Assembly (NCBI GenBank): GCA_947623455.1
Contig: OX392529.1
Span: 7,626,001 to 7,690,000 of the forward strand
DNA: 64,000 bases
Reading direction: 5' to 3'
Source of the DNA: Mimachlamys varia
Taxonomy: Eukaryota; Mollusca; Bivalvia; Pectinida; Pectinidae
Shown here: positions 49,950-63,700 of the stretch, one piece after another
Layout: every line of letters starts with the position of its first letter
How positions within the stretch are numbered: the first letter of the stretch is position 1
The notes under the pieces: model-generated
The model's input: the letters and a program-made list of their open reading frames with translations, nothing else
Told to the model about the DNA's origin: nothing
Databases searched by the model: none
Made by a program: the position numbers and the translations under genes

Positions 49950-50662
49950 CCAGGTGATAACATGTCAGTATAAAATCATAAATAAATACACTATACACAT
50001 TCAAAACAAAATGTGTTCATTATGTCTAAAATTGCATGAGAACATAACATGTCAGTATAAAATCATAAATAAATACACTATACACAGTCAAAACAAAATG
50101 TGTTCATTATGTCTAAAATTGCATGAGAACATAACATGTCAGTATAAAATCATAAATAAATACACTATACACAGTCAAAACAAAATGTGTTCATTATGTC
50201 TAAAATTGCATGAGAACATAACATGTCAGTATAAAATCATAAATAAATACACTATACACAGTCAAAACAAAATGTGTTCATTATGTCTAAAATTGCATCA
50301 GAACATAACATGTCAGTATAAAATCATAAATAAATACGCTATACACAGTCAAAACAAAATGTGTTCATTATGTCTAAAATTGCATGAGAACATAACATGT
50401 CAGTATAAAATCATAAATAAATACACTATACACAGTCAAAACAAAATGTGTTCATTATGTCTAAAATTGCATGAGAACATAACATGTCAGTATAAAATCA
50501 TAAATAAATACACTATACACAGTCAAAACAAAATGTGTTCATTATGTCTAAAATTGCATGAGAACATAACATGTCAGTATAAAATCATAAATAAATACAC
50601 TATACACAGTCAAAACAAAATGTGTTCATTATGTCTAAAATTGCATGAGAACATAACATGCA
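49950..50662. repeat. 87-bp tandem repeat, 8 copies
   Basis: Eight near-identical 87-bp units contain ACATGTCAGTATAAAATC, AATACACTATACACAGTC and AAAATGTGTTCATTATGTC. Since 87 is 3 x 29, one plus frame stays open for 241 codons (49,954-50,679). The three visible base differences between units (ATT/AGT, GAG/CAG, ACT/GCT) all change the amino acid, which argues against protein-level constraint. I treat it as a satellite rather than a gene. Confidence 0.93.
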
Positions 50663-51222
50663 TATTCGAACAGAGTTAATGTAATGGATTTATTCCAACT
50701 TTAAATGCAATCTGAGAAATCAAATAATAACATATATGGTATTGGTTCTGTTACATACACAGTTTCATGATAACTCTGGTCCGTCATTCACGTTCAATCA
50801 ATAACAAGTGTTTTGGCTATGTGGATACATCCTGCAATAAATATGTTTAAATAGAAAAAATCGATCATTTTTTGTTTTAAACGTAAAAGTGCATTGCATA
50901 GCATTCAAAACGACTAGTTCATTCATGTCAATAATAATACATGTAGGTATTTACTAACTGAAAGCAGCATTGTATGAATACAATGTTCTTAAAGCAAAAC
51001 TACAATGAGTTTAATATCCAACACACCGCTTACTCTTTATCTATATCCCAGTTTAGACTAAAGTAATGTATGTTACAATACAATATCTTACAATATAATT
51101 GTATGAGTATAACAGTATAAAAACTCAATGGAAGTTAGCCAGAGAGAGAAATTACAGATATGCTGCAATACTTGGAAACGTTCTTAATTAATTTCTGTAG
51201 AAAAGGTATGCATAAATAAATT
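50663..51222. other. Non-coding stretch
   Basis: Nothing was recognised. Confidence 0.4.
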
Positions 51223-51312
51223 CAGAGAATACCAAAGCGTCAACAAAACCATAATCCGAACTCAAAATCGATTAACCTAGAGACAAAATAGGAACAAAGG
51301 ACAGATTTACAA
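51223..51312 (-). mobile_element. Retroelement family, 3'-end fragment (copy 6)
   Basis: CAGAGAATACCAAAGCGTC, AACAAAACCATAATCCG and ACTCAAAATCGATTAACC match the shared end of the family; the match stops after about 90 bp. A T-rich tail in sense orientation (GAATTTATTTATGC) lies past the end. Confidence 0.8.
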
Positions 51313-52940
51313 TGGATATATCATTAAGAACAGACTACATAACATGGAATCCCTGGTTATATGACGGTTTGAGGATAGACGGGATAGACGTACCTCGTTC
51401 TGACACACGTTTGGGAGGCAGTTGTTTACCTGCCCTTTAACATTGTTCTGTGTTTTATATGATCTCTAACGTAGTAATGAAATACTATTTTCTTATAAAT
51501 GTTATGTCTGGTGTCAAATAAAATAATAGAATGTATACCAGGCTAGCGTACTGACATTCATATTAGATATATGCACTATTGAAATGGTCTGAATACATAC
51601 TTAAAGAACCTTGACAGACCGACGAAAATTTATATAAACATAACAAAGTCTTCCTTATTGTATCACTGAATTAGTAATGTATCATTGGTTATTCAATAAA
51701 AAATCTGTGACGGAATAAACAAATAAATAAAATGTTTTTCCCTTTGCTTAAACAAAGAAGGTTCTTCAATGTGTACCGCTAAAAGATGGAAAATGTTGAT
51801 GCAAAAATACAACCCAGGTGTGCCATGACATTTTCCCTAGCTTTACATAAAATATAAGTTCAAGGTTTCTTTTCAAAAAGAAGATGGATAAATCCAAACA
51901 AACATGGATGCAAAAATACAACCTGTGCCATAGAGTTTGTTTCCCTAGTTTTACTTAAAGTATATCTTCAAAGTGTTTCATAAAGAAGATCGAGAAACTC
52001 CACATAAAAAAAGATGCAAAAATATCACCCTAGCGTACCATAGAATTTTTCCCTAACATTACATAAAAATAGATAAAAACGTGTTTCGGAAAAAAAATGG
52101 AGACACATCAAGCAAAAGTTGATGAAGAAGAAATACTCCATTCCGGCATGTCACGGCGTCTGTTACGATTCCGTTGATTACTTGTCGGTTACTGGTTTAT
52201 AACTACCCTAGAAGATAACTCTCTCAGAAAAAATTAAGATGTTATACGCGTTGAATTTTAGAATAAAAAGAACGCATTTTCAATATTACGTTTTAAACGT
52301 CAGATGTCATATAACGGTGTGTTTATTCAACCGTAACATACAAAATAATGTGTTTTTGACGATGTTCTTCAACAAGCTTTGTTACCCTATTATCATTACA
52401 TTAGTAGATTAATTTAATATAAGCAGTTACAAGGTATGTACTTAAGATATTTGACTGGCGAGTATTTATCCAGCAGATAATATTTTTCCTAGTATTAATT
52501 TCAAATCAAAACCAAATGTTTGTCCAGCTAAGCAATATTGGCAACATACCGACTGTAATAGTTTAAACCCTTACATATGTATTACTCTATACTTTTCTGA
52601 GTTTCTACCACGTATCAGTAGGATACCAAATGGATACTGCTGAACACCATACAGGCACAGACTAATGCCATATAAGGTAGATGGGTACAGTTTTACATCT
52701 CTATCATGTTAATTGTATACTCTTCTTCAATATTCTTACATACCTGTGTATATTGCATCCTTAATTATTCTTCATGTTTATTGTCTCAGTCTCTGTACGG
52801 TATCAGCATTTGTTGGTATATCTTGGACAGTATTGTCTATCTTACGTTTTAATTATGAATTCAAATTATGATTATTTTCTAAAGTATACAAACTGTCTTG
52901 ATAAGTTTATACAAGCTTGGAAACAAGTAGTTTTAAACAC
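51313..52940. other. Non-coding stretch with weak internal repetition
   Basis: Between 51,790 and 52,080 three diverged ~100-bp segments resemble one another (GATGCAAAAATAC(A/C)A, TTTCCCTAG, TTTACATAAAA). No gene was recognised. Confidence 0.4.
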
Positions 52941-53100
52941 ATTACATGTTTCATGCCTGATATACAATGTTAACTCGTTAGATAAACTTACACATCATAT
53001 GTTTCATGCCTGATATACAATGTTGACTCGTTAGATAAACTTACACATCACATGTTTCATGCCTGATATACAATGTTAACTCGTTAGATAAACTTACACA
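52941..53100. repeat. 53-bp tandem repeat, 3 copies
   Basis: ATGTTTCATGCCTGATATAC and TGTTAACTCGTTAGATAAAC recur at a 53-bp period; the middle copy has TTGACTC. Confidence 0.95.
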
Positions 53101-53649
53101 TTGTTTGTTTGCTGTCCGAAACATGTTTCGGGAGACTCTGTCATCACTCCGTCAAATATTTATGTCTGAAGAGGAATATTATACTATATGTAGATAACAG
53201 TTATGTTTTACGAGCGGAATACTATTTCCTACTTAGATATGTACACTGTATTGATTGTTACAATATAAACAATGTCCAGGCTGCTGTCTGTGCGGAAAGG
53301 TATTTGACATGTTACTGTGTTAATTTTTAAATTGCCCTATTATCATTCACAGTCATGTTTGATGTCTGTGCCTTTGTACAATGTTGTCACTATATCATTT
53401 GCCCATTTTTTTTTTTTTTTACTTTTATATTTGTATTATTACTTCTCATTTATAGCTAAGTACTCGACTATTTCGAAGCAATTTCCGCTTGTGTGTACAA
53501 CAATGAGATTGATTTTAATAAAGAGTTAAATAGTTAATTAGGTCAAAGTCACAACAACATCCCATTTTTAGAACATTGTTGTAGAGAAAGTGTGTTTGAA
53601 TCACAAGATATTGACACATTCGGATAAATACATACATTTTTATGTAACA
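53101..53649. other. Non-coding stretch
   Basis: Nothing was recognised apart from a T-run near 53,408. Confidence 0.4.
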
Positions 53650-56600
53650 GGTATTTTCGATATAATTTTACGGGTATATATTACAGTCCTTCCCGATACT
53701 TTCTTACTGGCATGTTTTATAGATATTCTCGATTAATTTTATTGCTTAAACTTTTAGTTATACCCGATATATTTTTTCTAGCATACATTATACAATTTGT
53801 AGTTATTCCCAATCGTTTTATTACTATACATATCTTATAGGTTTTTTTCTGGTATATATTTATCATATTTATTCCCGATAAATTGTTACTGGTACATTGA
53901 GGTATTTATTATAGTTATTCCCGATAAATTGTACTGGTACATTGAGGTATATATTATAGTTATTCCCGATAAATTGTACTGGTACATTGAGGTATATATT
54001 ATAGTTATTCCCGATATATTGTTACTGGTACATTGAGGTATATATTATAGTTATTTCCGATACATTGTTACTGGTACATTAAGGTATATATTTATCATAG
54101 TTATTCCCGATATATTGTTACTGGTACATTGAGGTATATATTTATTATAGTTATTCCCGATAAATTGTTACTGGTACATTGAGGTATATATTTATCATAG
54201 TTATTCCCGATAAATTGTTAATGGTACATTGAGGTATATATCATAGTTATTCCCGATAAATTGTTACTGGTACATTGAGGTATATATTTATCATAGTTAT
54301 TCCCGATACATTGTTACTGGTACATTGAGGTATATATTTATCATAGTTATTCCCGATAAATTGTTACTGGTACATTAAGGTATATATTTATTATAGTTAT
54401 TCCCGATAAATTGTACTGGTACATTGAGGTATATATTATAGTTATTCCCGATACATTGTTACTGGTACATTGAGGTATATATCATAGTTATTCCCGATAA
54501 ATTGTACTGGTACATTGAGGTATATATTATAGTTATTCCCGATAAATTGTTACTGGTACATTGAGGTATATATTATAGTTATTCCCGATACATTGTACTG
54601 GTACATTGAGGTATATATTATAGTTATTCCCGATACATTGTACTGGTACATTGAGGTATATATTATAGTTATTCCCGATACATTGTTACTGGTACATTGA
54701 GGTATATATTATAGTTATTCCCGATACATTGTACTGGTACATTGAGGTATATATTATAGTTATTCCCGATACATTGTACTGGTACATTGAGCTATATATT
54801 ATAGTTATTCCCGATACATTGTTACTGGTACATTGAGGTATATATTATAGTTATTCCCGATAAATTGTTACTGGTACATTGATATATATATTATAGTTAT
54901 TCCCGATACATTGTTACTGGTACATTGAGGTATATATTATAGTTATTCCCGATAAATTGTTACTGGTACATTGAGGTATATATTATAGTTATTCCCGATA
55001 AATTGTTACTGGTACATTGAGGTATATATTATAGTTATGTTCGATACATTTTACTGGTACATTGAGGTATATATTATAGTTATTCTCGATAAATTGTTAC
55101 TGGTACATTGAGGTATATATTATAGTTATTTTCGATACATTTTACTGGTACATTGAGGTATATATCATAGTTATTCCCGATAAATTGTTACTGGTACATT
55201 GAGGTATATATTATAGTTATTCTCGATAAATTGTTACTGGTACATTGAGGTATATATTATAGTTATTTTCGATACATTTTACTGGTACATTGAGGTATAT
55301 ATCATAGTTATTCCCGATAAATTGTTACTGGTACATTGAGGTATATATTATAGTTATTCCCGATAAATTGTTACTGGTACATTGAGGTATATATTATAGT
55401 TATTCCCGATAAATTGTTACTGGTACATTGAGGTATATATTATAGTTATTCCCGATACATTGTTACTGGTACATTGAGGTATATATTATAGTTATGTTCG
55501 ATACATTTTACTGGTACATTGAGGTATATATTATAGTTATTCTCGATAAATTGTTACTGGTACATTGAGGTATATATTATAGTTATTTTCGATACATTTT
55601 ACTGGTACATTGAGGTATATATCATAGTTATTCCCGATAAATTGTTACTGGTACATTGAGGTATATATTATAGTTATTCTCGATAAATTGTTACTGGTAC
55701 ATTGAGGTATATATTATAGTTATTTTCGATACATTTTACTGGTACATTGAGGTATATATCATAGTTATTCCCGATAAATTGTTACTGGTACATTGAGGTA
55801 TATATTATACTTATTCCCGATAAATTGTTACTGGTACATTGAGGTATATATTATAGTTATTCCCGATACATTGTTACTGGTACATTGAGGTATATATTAT
55901 AGTTATTCCCGATACATTGTTACTGGTACATTGAGGTATATATTATAGTTATTCCCGATAAATTGTAACTGGTACATTGAGGTATATATTATAGTTATTC
56001 CCGATACATTGTAACTGGTACATTGAGGTATATATTATAGTCATTCCCGATAATTTGTAACTGGTACATTGAGGTATATATTATAGTTATTCCCGATACA
56101 TTTGTACTAGACTATAGTATATATAATAGTTATCATGATACATTTTTACTAGTATGTATAATAGTTATCATGATACATTTTTACTAGTATATATAATAGT
56201 TATCATGATACATTTTTACTAGTATATATAATAGTTATCATGATACATTTTTACTAGTATATATAATAGTTATCATGATACATTTTTACTAGTATATATA
56301 ATAGTTATCATGATACATTTTTACTAGTATATATAATAGTTATCATGATACATTTTTACTAGTATATATAATAGTTATCATGATACATTTTTACTAGTAT
56401 ATATAATAGTTATCATGATACATTTTTACTAGTATATATAATAGTTATCATGATACATTTTTATTAGTATATATAATAGTTATTCCTGATCGCTTTTACT
56501 AGTGTATATAATAGTTATCATGATACATTTTTACTAGTATATATAATAGTTATCATGATACATTTTTACTAGTATATATAATAGTTATTCCTGATCGCTT

Positions 56601-59410
56601 TTACTAGTATATATAATAGTTATCATGATACATTTTTACTAGTATATATAATAGTTATCATGATACATTTTTACTAGTATATATAATAGTTATTCCTGAT
56701 CGCTTTTACTAGTGTATATAATAGTTATCATGATACATTTTTACTAGTATATATAATAGTTATCATGATACATTTTTACTAGTATATATAATAGTTATTC
56801 CCGATACATTGTTACTGGTACATTGAGGTATATATCATAGTTATTCCCGATAAATTGTACTGGTACATTGAGGTATATATTATAGTTATTCCCGATAAAT
56901 TGTACTGGTACATTGAGGTATATATTATAGTTATTCCCGATACATTGTTACTGGTACATTGAGGTATATATTATAGTTATTCCCGATACATTGTACTTGT
57001 ACATTGAGGTATATATTATAGTTATTCCCGATAAATTGTTACTGGTACATTGAGGTATATATTATAGTTATTCCCGATAAATTGTTACTGGTACATTGAG
57101 GTATATATTATAGTTATTCCCGATACATTGTTACTGGTACATTGAGGTATATATTATAGTTATTCCCGATACATTGTTACTGGTACATTGAGGTATATAT
57201 TATAGTTATTCCCGATAAATTGTAACTGGTACATTGAGGTATATATTATAGTTATTCCCGATACATTGTAACTGGTACATTGAGGTATATATTATAGTCA
57301 TTCCCGATAATTTGTAACTGGTACATTGAGGTATATATTATAGTTATTCCCGATACATTTGTACTAGACTATAGTATATATAATAGTTATCATGATACAT
57401 TTTTACTAGTATGTATAATAGTTATCATGATACATTTTTACTAGTATATATAATAGTTATCATGATACATTTTTACTAGTATATATAATAGTTATCATGA
57501 TACATTTTTACTAGTATATATAATAGTTATCATGATACATTTTTACTAGTATATATAATAGTTATCATGATACATTTTTACTAGTATATATAATAGTTAT
57601 CATGATACATTTTTACTAGTATATATAATAGTTATCATGATACATTTTTACTAGTATATATAATAGTTATCATGATACATTTTTACTAGTATATATAATA
57701 GTTATCATGATACATTTTTATTAGTATATATAATAGTTATTCCTGATCGCTTTTACTAGTGTATATAATAGTTATCATGATACATTTTTACTAGTATATA
57801 TAATAGTTATCATGATACATTTTTACTAGTATATATAATAGTTATTCCTGATCGCTTTTACTAGTATATATAATAGTTATCATGATACATTTTTACTAGT
57901 ATATATAATAGTTATCATGATACATTTTTACTAGTATATATAATAGTTATTCCTGATCGCTTTTACTAGTGTATATAATAGTTATCATGATACATTTTTA
58001 CTAGTATATATAATAGTTATCATGATACATTTTTACTAGTATATATAATAGTTATTCCCGATACATTGTTACTGGTACATTGAGGTATATATCATAGTTA
58101 TTCCCGATAAATTGTACTGGTACATTGAGGTATATATTATAGTTATTCCCGATACATTGTACTGGTACATTGAGGTATATATTATAGTTATTCCCGATAC
58201 ATTGTTACTGGTACATTGAGGTATATATTATAGTTATTCCCGATACATTGTACTGGTACATTGAGGTATATATTATAGTTATTCCCGATAAATTGTACTG
58301 GTACATTGAGGTATATATTATAGTTATTCCCGATACATTGTACTGGTACATTGAGGTATATATTATAGTTATTCCCGATAAATTGTTACTGGTACATTGA
58401 GGTATATATTATAGTTATTCCCGATACATTGTACTGGTACATTGAGGTATATATTATAGTTATTCCCGATACATTGTACTGGTACATTGAGGTATATATT
58501 GTAGTTATTCCCGATACATTGTAACTGGTACATTGAGGTATATATTATAGTCATTCCCGATAATTTGTAACTGGTACATTGAGGTATATATTATAGTTAT
58601 TCCCGATACATTTGTACTAGACTATAGTATATATAATAGTTATCATGATACATTTTTACTAGTATGTATAATAGTTATCATGATACATTTTTACTAGTAT
58701 ATATAATAGTTATCATGATACATTTTTACTAGTATATATAATAGTTATCATGATACATTTTTACTAGTATATATAATAGTTATCATGATACATTTTTACT
58801 AGTATATATAATAGTTATCATGATACATTTTTACTAGTATATATAATAGTTATCATGATACATTTTTACTAGTATATATAATAGTTATCATGATACATTT
58901 TTACTAGTATATATAATAGTTATTCCTGATCGCTTTTACTAGTGTATATAATAGTTATCATGATACATTTTTACTAGTATATATAATAGTTATCATGATA
59001 CATTTTTACTAGTATATATAATAGTTATCATGATACATTTTTACTAGTATATATAATAGTTATCATGATACATTTTTACTAGTATATATAATAGTTATCA
59101 TGATACATTTTTACTAGTATATATAATAGTTATCATGATACATTTTTACTAGTATATATAATAGTTATCATGATACATTTTTACTAGTATATATAATAGT
59201 TATTCCTGATCGCTTTTACTAGTGTATATAATAATTATTCCCGATATATGTTGCCAGTGCCTATAATAGCATACCTGATACATTTTTACTGGTATGTTAT
59301 ATAGTTATTTTCGATACATTTTTTGGGGGTATGTAATATAGTTATTTTCGATACATTTTTGGGGGTATGTTATATAGTTATTTTCGATACATTTTTGGGG
59401 GGTATGAAAT
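53650..59410. repeat. 5.8-kb compound satellite of 46-bp (A) and 35-bp (B) units in higher-order blocks
   Basis: A units (45-46 bp) contain TTATTCCCGATAAATTG, TTACTGGTACATTGAGG and TATATATTATAG. B units (35 bp) contain TTATCATGATACATTTTTAC and TAGTATATATAATAG. Diverged A-like copies begin near 53,650. Regular A units run from 53,870 to about 56,100, then blocks alternate: B 56,111-56,790, A to 57,367, B 57,368-58,050, A to 58,620, B 58,621-59,230. Degenerate copies with TTTTGGGGGTATG end the array near 59,410. The A-to-B junction GTACTAGACTATAG recurs at 56,111, 57,368 and 58,621, giving a 1,253-1,257-bp higher-order period. Confidence 0.97.
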
Positions 59411-60148
59411 AACTTTTTTCGTGATGAATATACCATCCAAATATAAATTATCTTTAATTGTTATGGAAGCTTAAAAGATGTCAACACTTTCTCTTTTCGA
59501 TCATGCATCATGCTTTATAAAAAAAAGTAGGTACCTTATACGTGCACCAAATTATAAATGTTGCAAATACGAACGAATGCAGTGTACATATCCGATTCAT
59601 TTATTTTTTTAGATTAAAAGTTATAGAAATTTTAAGTTTTGTTTTTCTTATTATTATTATTGATAAATCAATTTTTTTATTCATTTAATATTATCAAATG
59701 TTTTCATTGCTTCAGTTTTCATTGATTATGTAGCTTGTAAACTCTTGCATTACCGATCCCGTTAATCATTAAAATTCCGTTTTCAGACAGCATCTTGTTC
59801 TACTCCCCGATACGGTTCCAAGAATTGTACATTTGATTTCCTTTATAAATAATCTATTTCTTTTGGATATAATTTGTATACTATTTTGTTATTGTTTAAA
59901 CTAATGAGGGTCTGAAATATCACGATCATGACCTATTCAGTGGTGATTCACCCGCCAACGAGATAATGCTGTCTGCTGACAAGGCCAATGTAGGCGATAC
60001 ATGTACGATACATAATTATAACTGAAATGTCAACATAATTCAGCCATCTACCACATTTGATAGGCCCATGTATTGGCCGTCAGTATAACAAATACCATAT
60101 CATTACATCTGTTCCTTATAACCCTTAAAGATTATAGTGTCTGGGGAA
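59411..60148. other. Non-coding stretch
   Basis: Nothing was recognised. Confidence 0.4.
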
Positions 60149-60395
60149 CAGAGAATATTCAATCGTCCACAAAACCTTAATCCAAACTCAAATTGATTAA
60201 ACTTTGGACAAACTATGAAAAAAGGAGAGATTTACATGGAGATAATTGAAAAGTACAAGAGAGTAAGACCGGGTGTTCAGAAGAGCAAGCGTCTTCTGCT
60301 TCAGTGACGACACCTGCAATGTAAATCTTGGTCACATCCAAATAAATGTCACGTCCTCAAAGTGATAACTGAGGCACCTTTGTGCGTGGCAATGG
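60149..60395 (-). mobile_element. Retroelement family, 3'-region copy 7 (longest uninterrupted)
   Basis: The plus strand reads CAGAGAATATTCAATCGTC, CATAATCC-like and GTACAAGAGAGTAAGACC blocks, GCGTCTTCTGCTTCAGTGAC, then GGTCACATCCAAATAAATG and CACGTCCTCAAAGTGATAAC without a break. It is the reference for the order of blocks in the other copies. Confidence 0.8.
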
Positions 60396-60775
60396 TTCCA
60401 CAAATAAAGTCGTAATCCTTTTTACAGCACCTATGTAACAAATACTGACGTTACTGGTTAAACGTCTTAACACTTACCACAGTGGTTAGTAATCATATGA
60501 GCAAGGCTAACCAAGTTTGATAGCAGAGTATGGACCAATCATTCCTTTAACAAGCGTGAATTAGATTGGTTAGCGTTTGTAAATAAACCGTTAACCGTAG
60601 TGAGTAACAGTGTGTGGTCAAAGTGTAACGTTTTTGGGTCTGTCACGTTGGGTATCTGAACAAACAATAAACCTTTAATGTAGAAGTGCGTGAACACATG
60701 ATAACTCAATTGGTAAGATTTCTAAGCAAATCAAATAAAAAACTAATGGACATACCCAAAAAACTACCATATTAC
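60396..60775. other. Non-coding spacer
   Basis: Nothing was recognised between the retroelement and the 23-bp array. Confidence 0.4.
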
Positions 60776-63700
60776 ATGTAGATATATACTCCACCTACTA
60801 CAAGATATATACTCCACCTACTACAAGAGATATACTCCACCTACTACAAGAGATATACTCCACCTACCTTGTAGATATATACTCCACCTACTACAAGAGA
60901 TATACTCCACCTACTACAAGAGATATACTCCACCTACTACAAGAGATATACTCCACCTACTATAAGAGATATACTCCACCTACTATAAGAGATATACTCC
61001 ACCTACTATAAGAGATATACTCCACCTACTATAAGAGATATACTCCACCTACTATAAGAGATATACTCCACCAACTATAAGAGATATACTCCACCTACTA
61101 TAAGAGATATACTCCACCTACTATAAGAGATATACTCCACCTACTATAAGAGATATACTCCACCTACTATAAGAGATATACTCCACCTACTATAAGAGAT
61201 ATACTCCACCTACTATAAGAGATATACTCCACCTACTATAAGAGATATACTCCACCTACTATAAGAGATATACTCCATCTACTATAAGATATATACTCCA
61301 CCTACTTCAGGAGATATACCCCACCTACTATAAGAGATATATTCCACCTACTACAAGAGATATAATCCACATACTACAAGAGATATACTCCACCTACTAC
61401 AAGAGATAAACTCCACCTACTACAAGAGATAAACTCCACCTACTACAAGATATATACTCCACCTACTACAAAAGATATACTCCACCTACTACAAGAGATA
61501 TACTCCACCTACTATAAGAGATATACTCCACCTACTACAAGATATATACTCCACCTACTACAAGAGATATACTCCACCTACTACAGGATATATACTCCAC
61601 CTACTACAAGAGATATACTCCACCTACTACAGGAGATATACTCCACCTACTACAAGAGATATACTCCACCTACTACAAGAGATATACCCCACCTACTACA
61701 AGATATATACTCCACCTACTACAAGAGATATACTCAACCTACTACAAGATATATACTCCACCTACTACAAGATATATACTCCACCTACTAGAAGAGATAT
61801 ACTCCACCAACTACAAGAGATATACTCCACCTACTACAAGAGACACACTCCACCTACTACAAGAGATATACTACACCTACTACAAGAGATACAGTCCAAC
61901 TACTACAAGAGATATACTCCATCTACTACAAGAGATATACTCCACCTACTATAAGATATATACTCCACCTACTACAAGAGATATACTCCACCTACTACAA
62001 GATACATACTCCACCTACCACAAGGGATATACTCCACCTACTACAAGATATATACTCCACCTACTACAAGAGATATACTCCACCTACTACAAGAGATATA
62101 CTCCACCTGCTACAACAGATATACTCTACTTACTACAAGAGATATATCCCACCTACTACGAGAGATATACTCCATCTACTACAAGAGATATACTCCACCT
62201 ACTACAAGAGATATACTCCACCTACTACAACAGATATACTCTATCTACTACAGGAGATATACTCCACCTACTACAGGATCTATTCTCCACATAATACAGG
62301 AGATATACTCCACCTACTACAAGAGATATACTCCACCTACTTCAGGAGATATACCCCACCTACTATAAGAGATATATTCCACCTACTATAAGAGATATAC
62401 TCCATCTACTACAAGAGATATACTACACCTACTACAAGAGATAAACTCCACCTACTACAAGATACATACTCCACCTACTACAATATATATACTCCACCTA
62501 CTACAAGAGATATACTCCACCTACTATAAGATATATACTCCACCTACTACAAGAGATATACTCCACCTACTACAAGATATATACTCAACTTACCACAAGG
62601 GATATACTCCACCTACTACAAGATATATACTCCACCTACTACAAGAGATATACTCCACCTACTACAAGAGATATACTCCACCTGCTACAACAGATATACT
62701 CTACTTACTACAAGAGATATATCCCACCTACTACGAGAGATATACTCCATCTACTACAAGAGATATACTCCACCTACTACAAGAGATATACTCCACCTAC
62801 TACAACAGATATACTCTACCTACTACAGGAGATATACTCCACCTACTACAGGAGATATTCTCCACATAATACAGGAGATATACTCCACCTACTACAAGAG
62901 ATATACTCCACCCACTTCAGGAGATATACCCCACCTACTACAAGAGATATATTCCACCTACTATAAGAGATATACTCCATCTACTACAAGAGATATACTC
63001 CACCTACTACAAGAGATAAACTCCACCTACTACAAGATACATACTCCACCTACTACAAAAGATATACTCCACCTACTACAAGAGATATACTCCACCTACT
63101 ATAAGATATATACTCCACCTACTACAAGAGATATACTCCACCTACTACAAGATATATACTTCACCTACTACAAGATATATACTCCACCTACTACAAGATA
63201 TATACTCCACCTACTACAAGAGATATACTCCACCTACTACAGGAGATATACTCCACCTACTACAAGAGATATACTCCACCTACTACAAGAGATATACCCC
63301 ACCTACTACAAGATATATACTCCACCTACTAGAAGAGATATAATCAACCTACTACAAGATATATACTCCATCTACTACAAGATATATACTCCACCTACTA
63401 GAAGAGATATACTCCACTTACTACAAGAGATATACTCCACCTACTACAAGAGATACACTCCACCTACTACAAGAGATATACTACACCTACTACAAGAGAT
63501 ACACTCCAACTACTAGAAGAGATATACTACATCTACTACAAGAGATATACTCCACCTACTATAAGATATCTACTCCACCTACTACAAGAGATATACCCCA
63601 CCAACTACAAGATATATACTCAACCTACTACAAGAGATACACTCCACCTGTTACAACAGATATACTCTACCTACTACAGGAGATATACTCCACCTACTAC

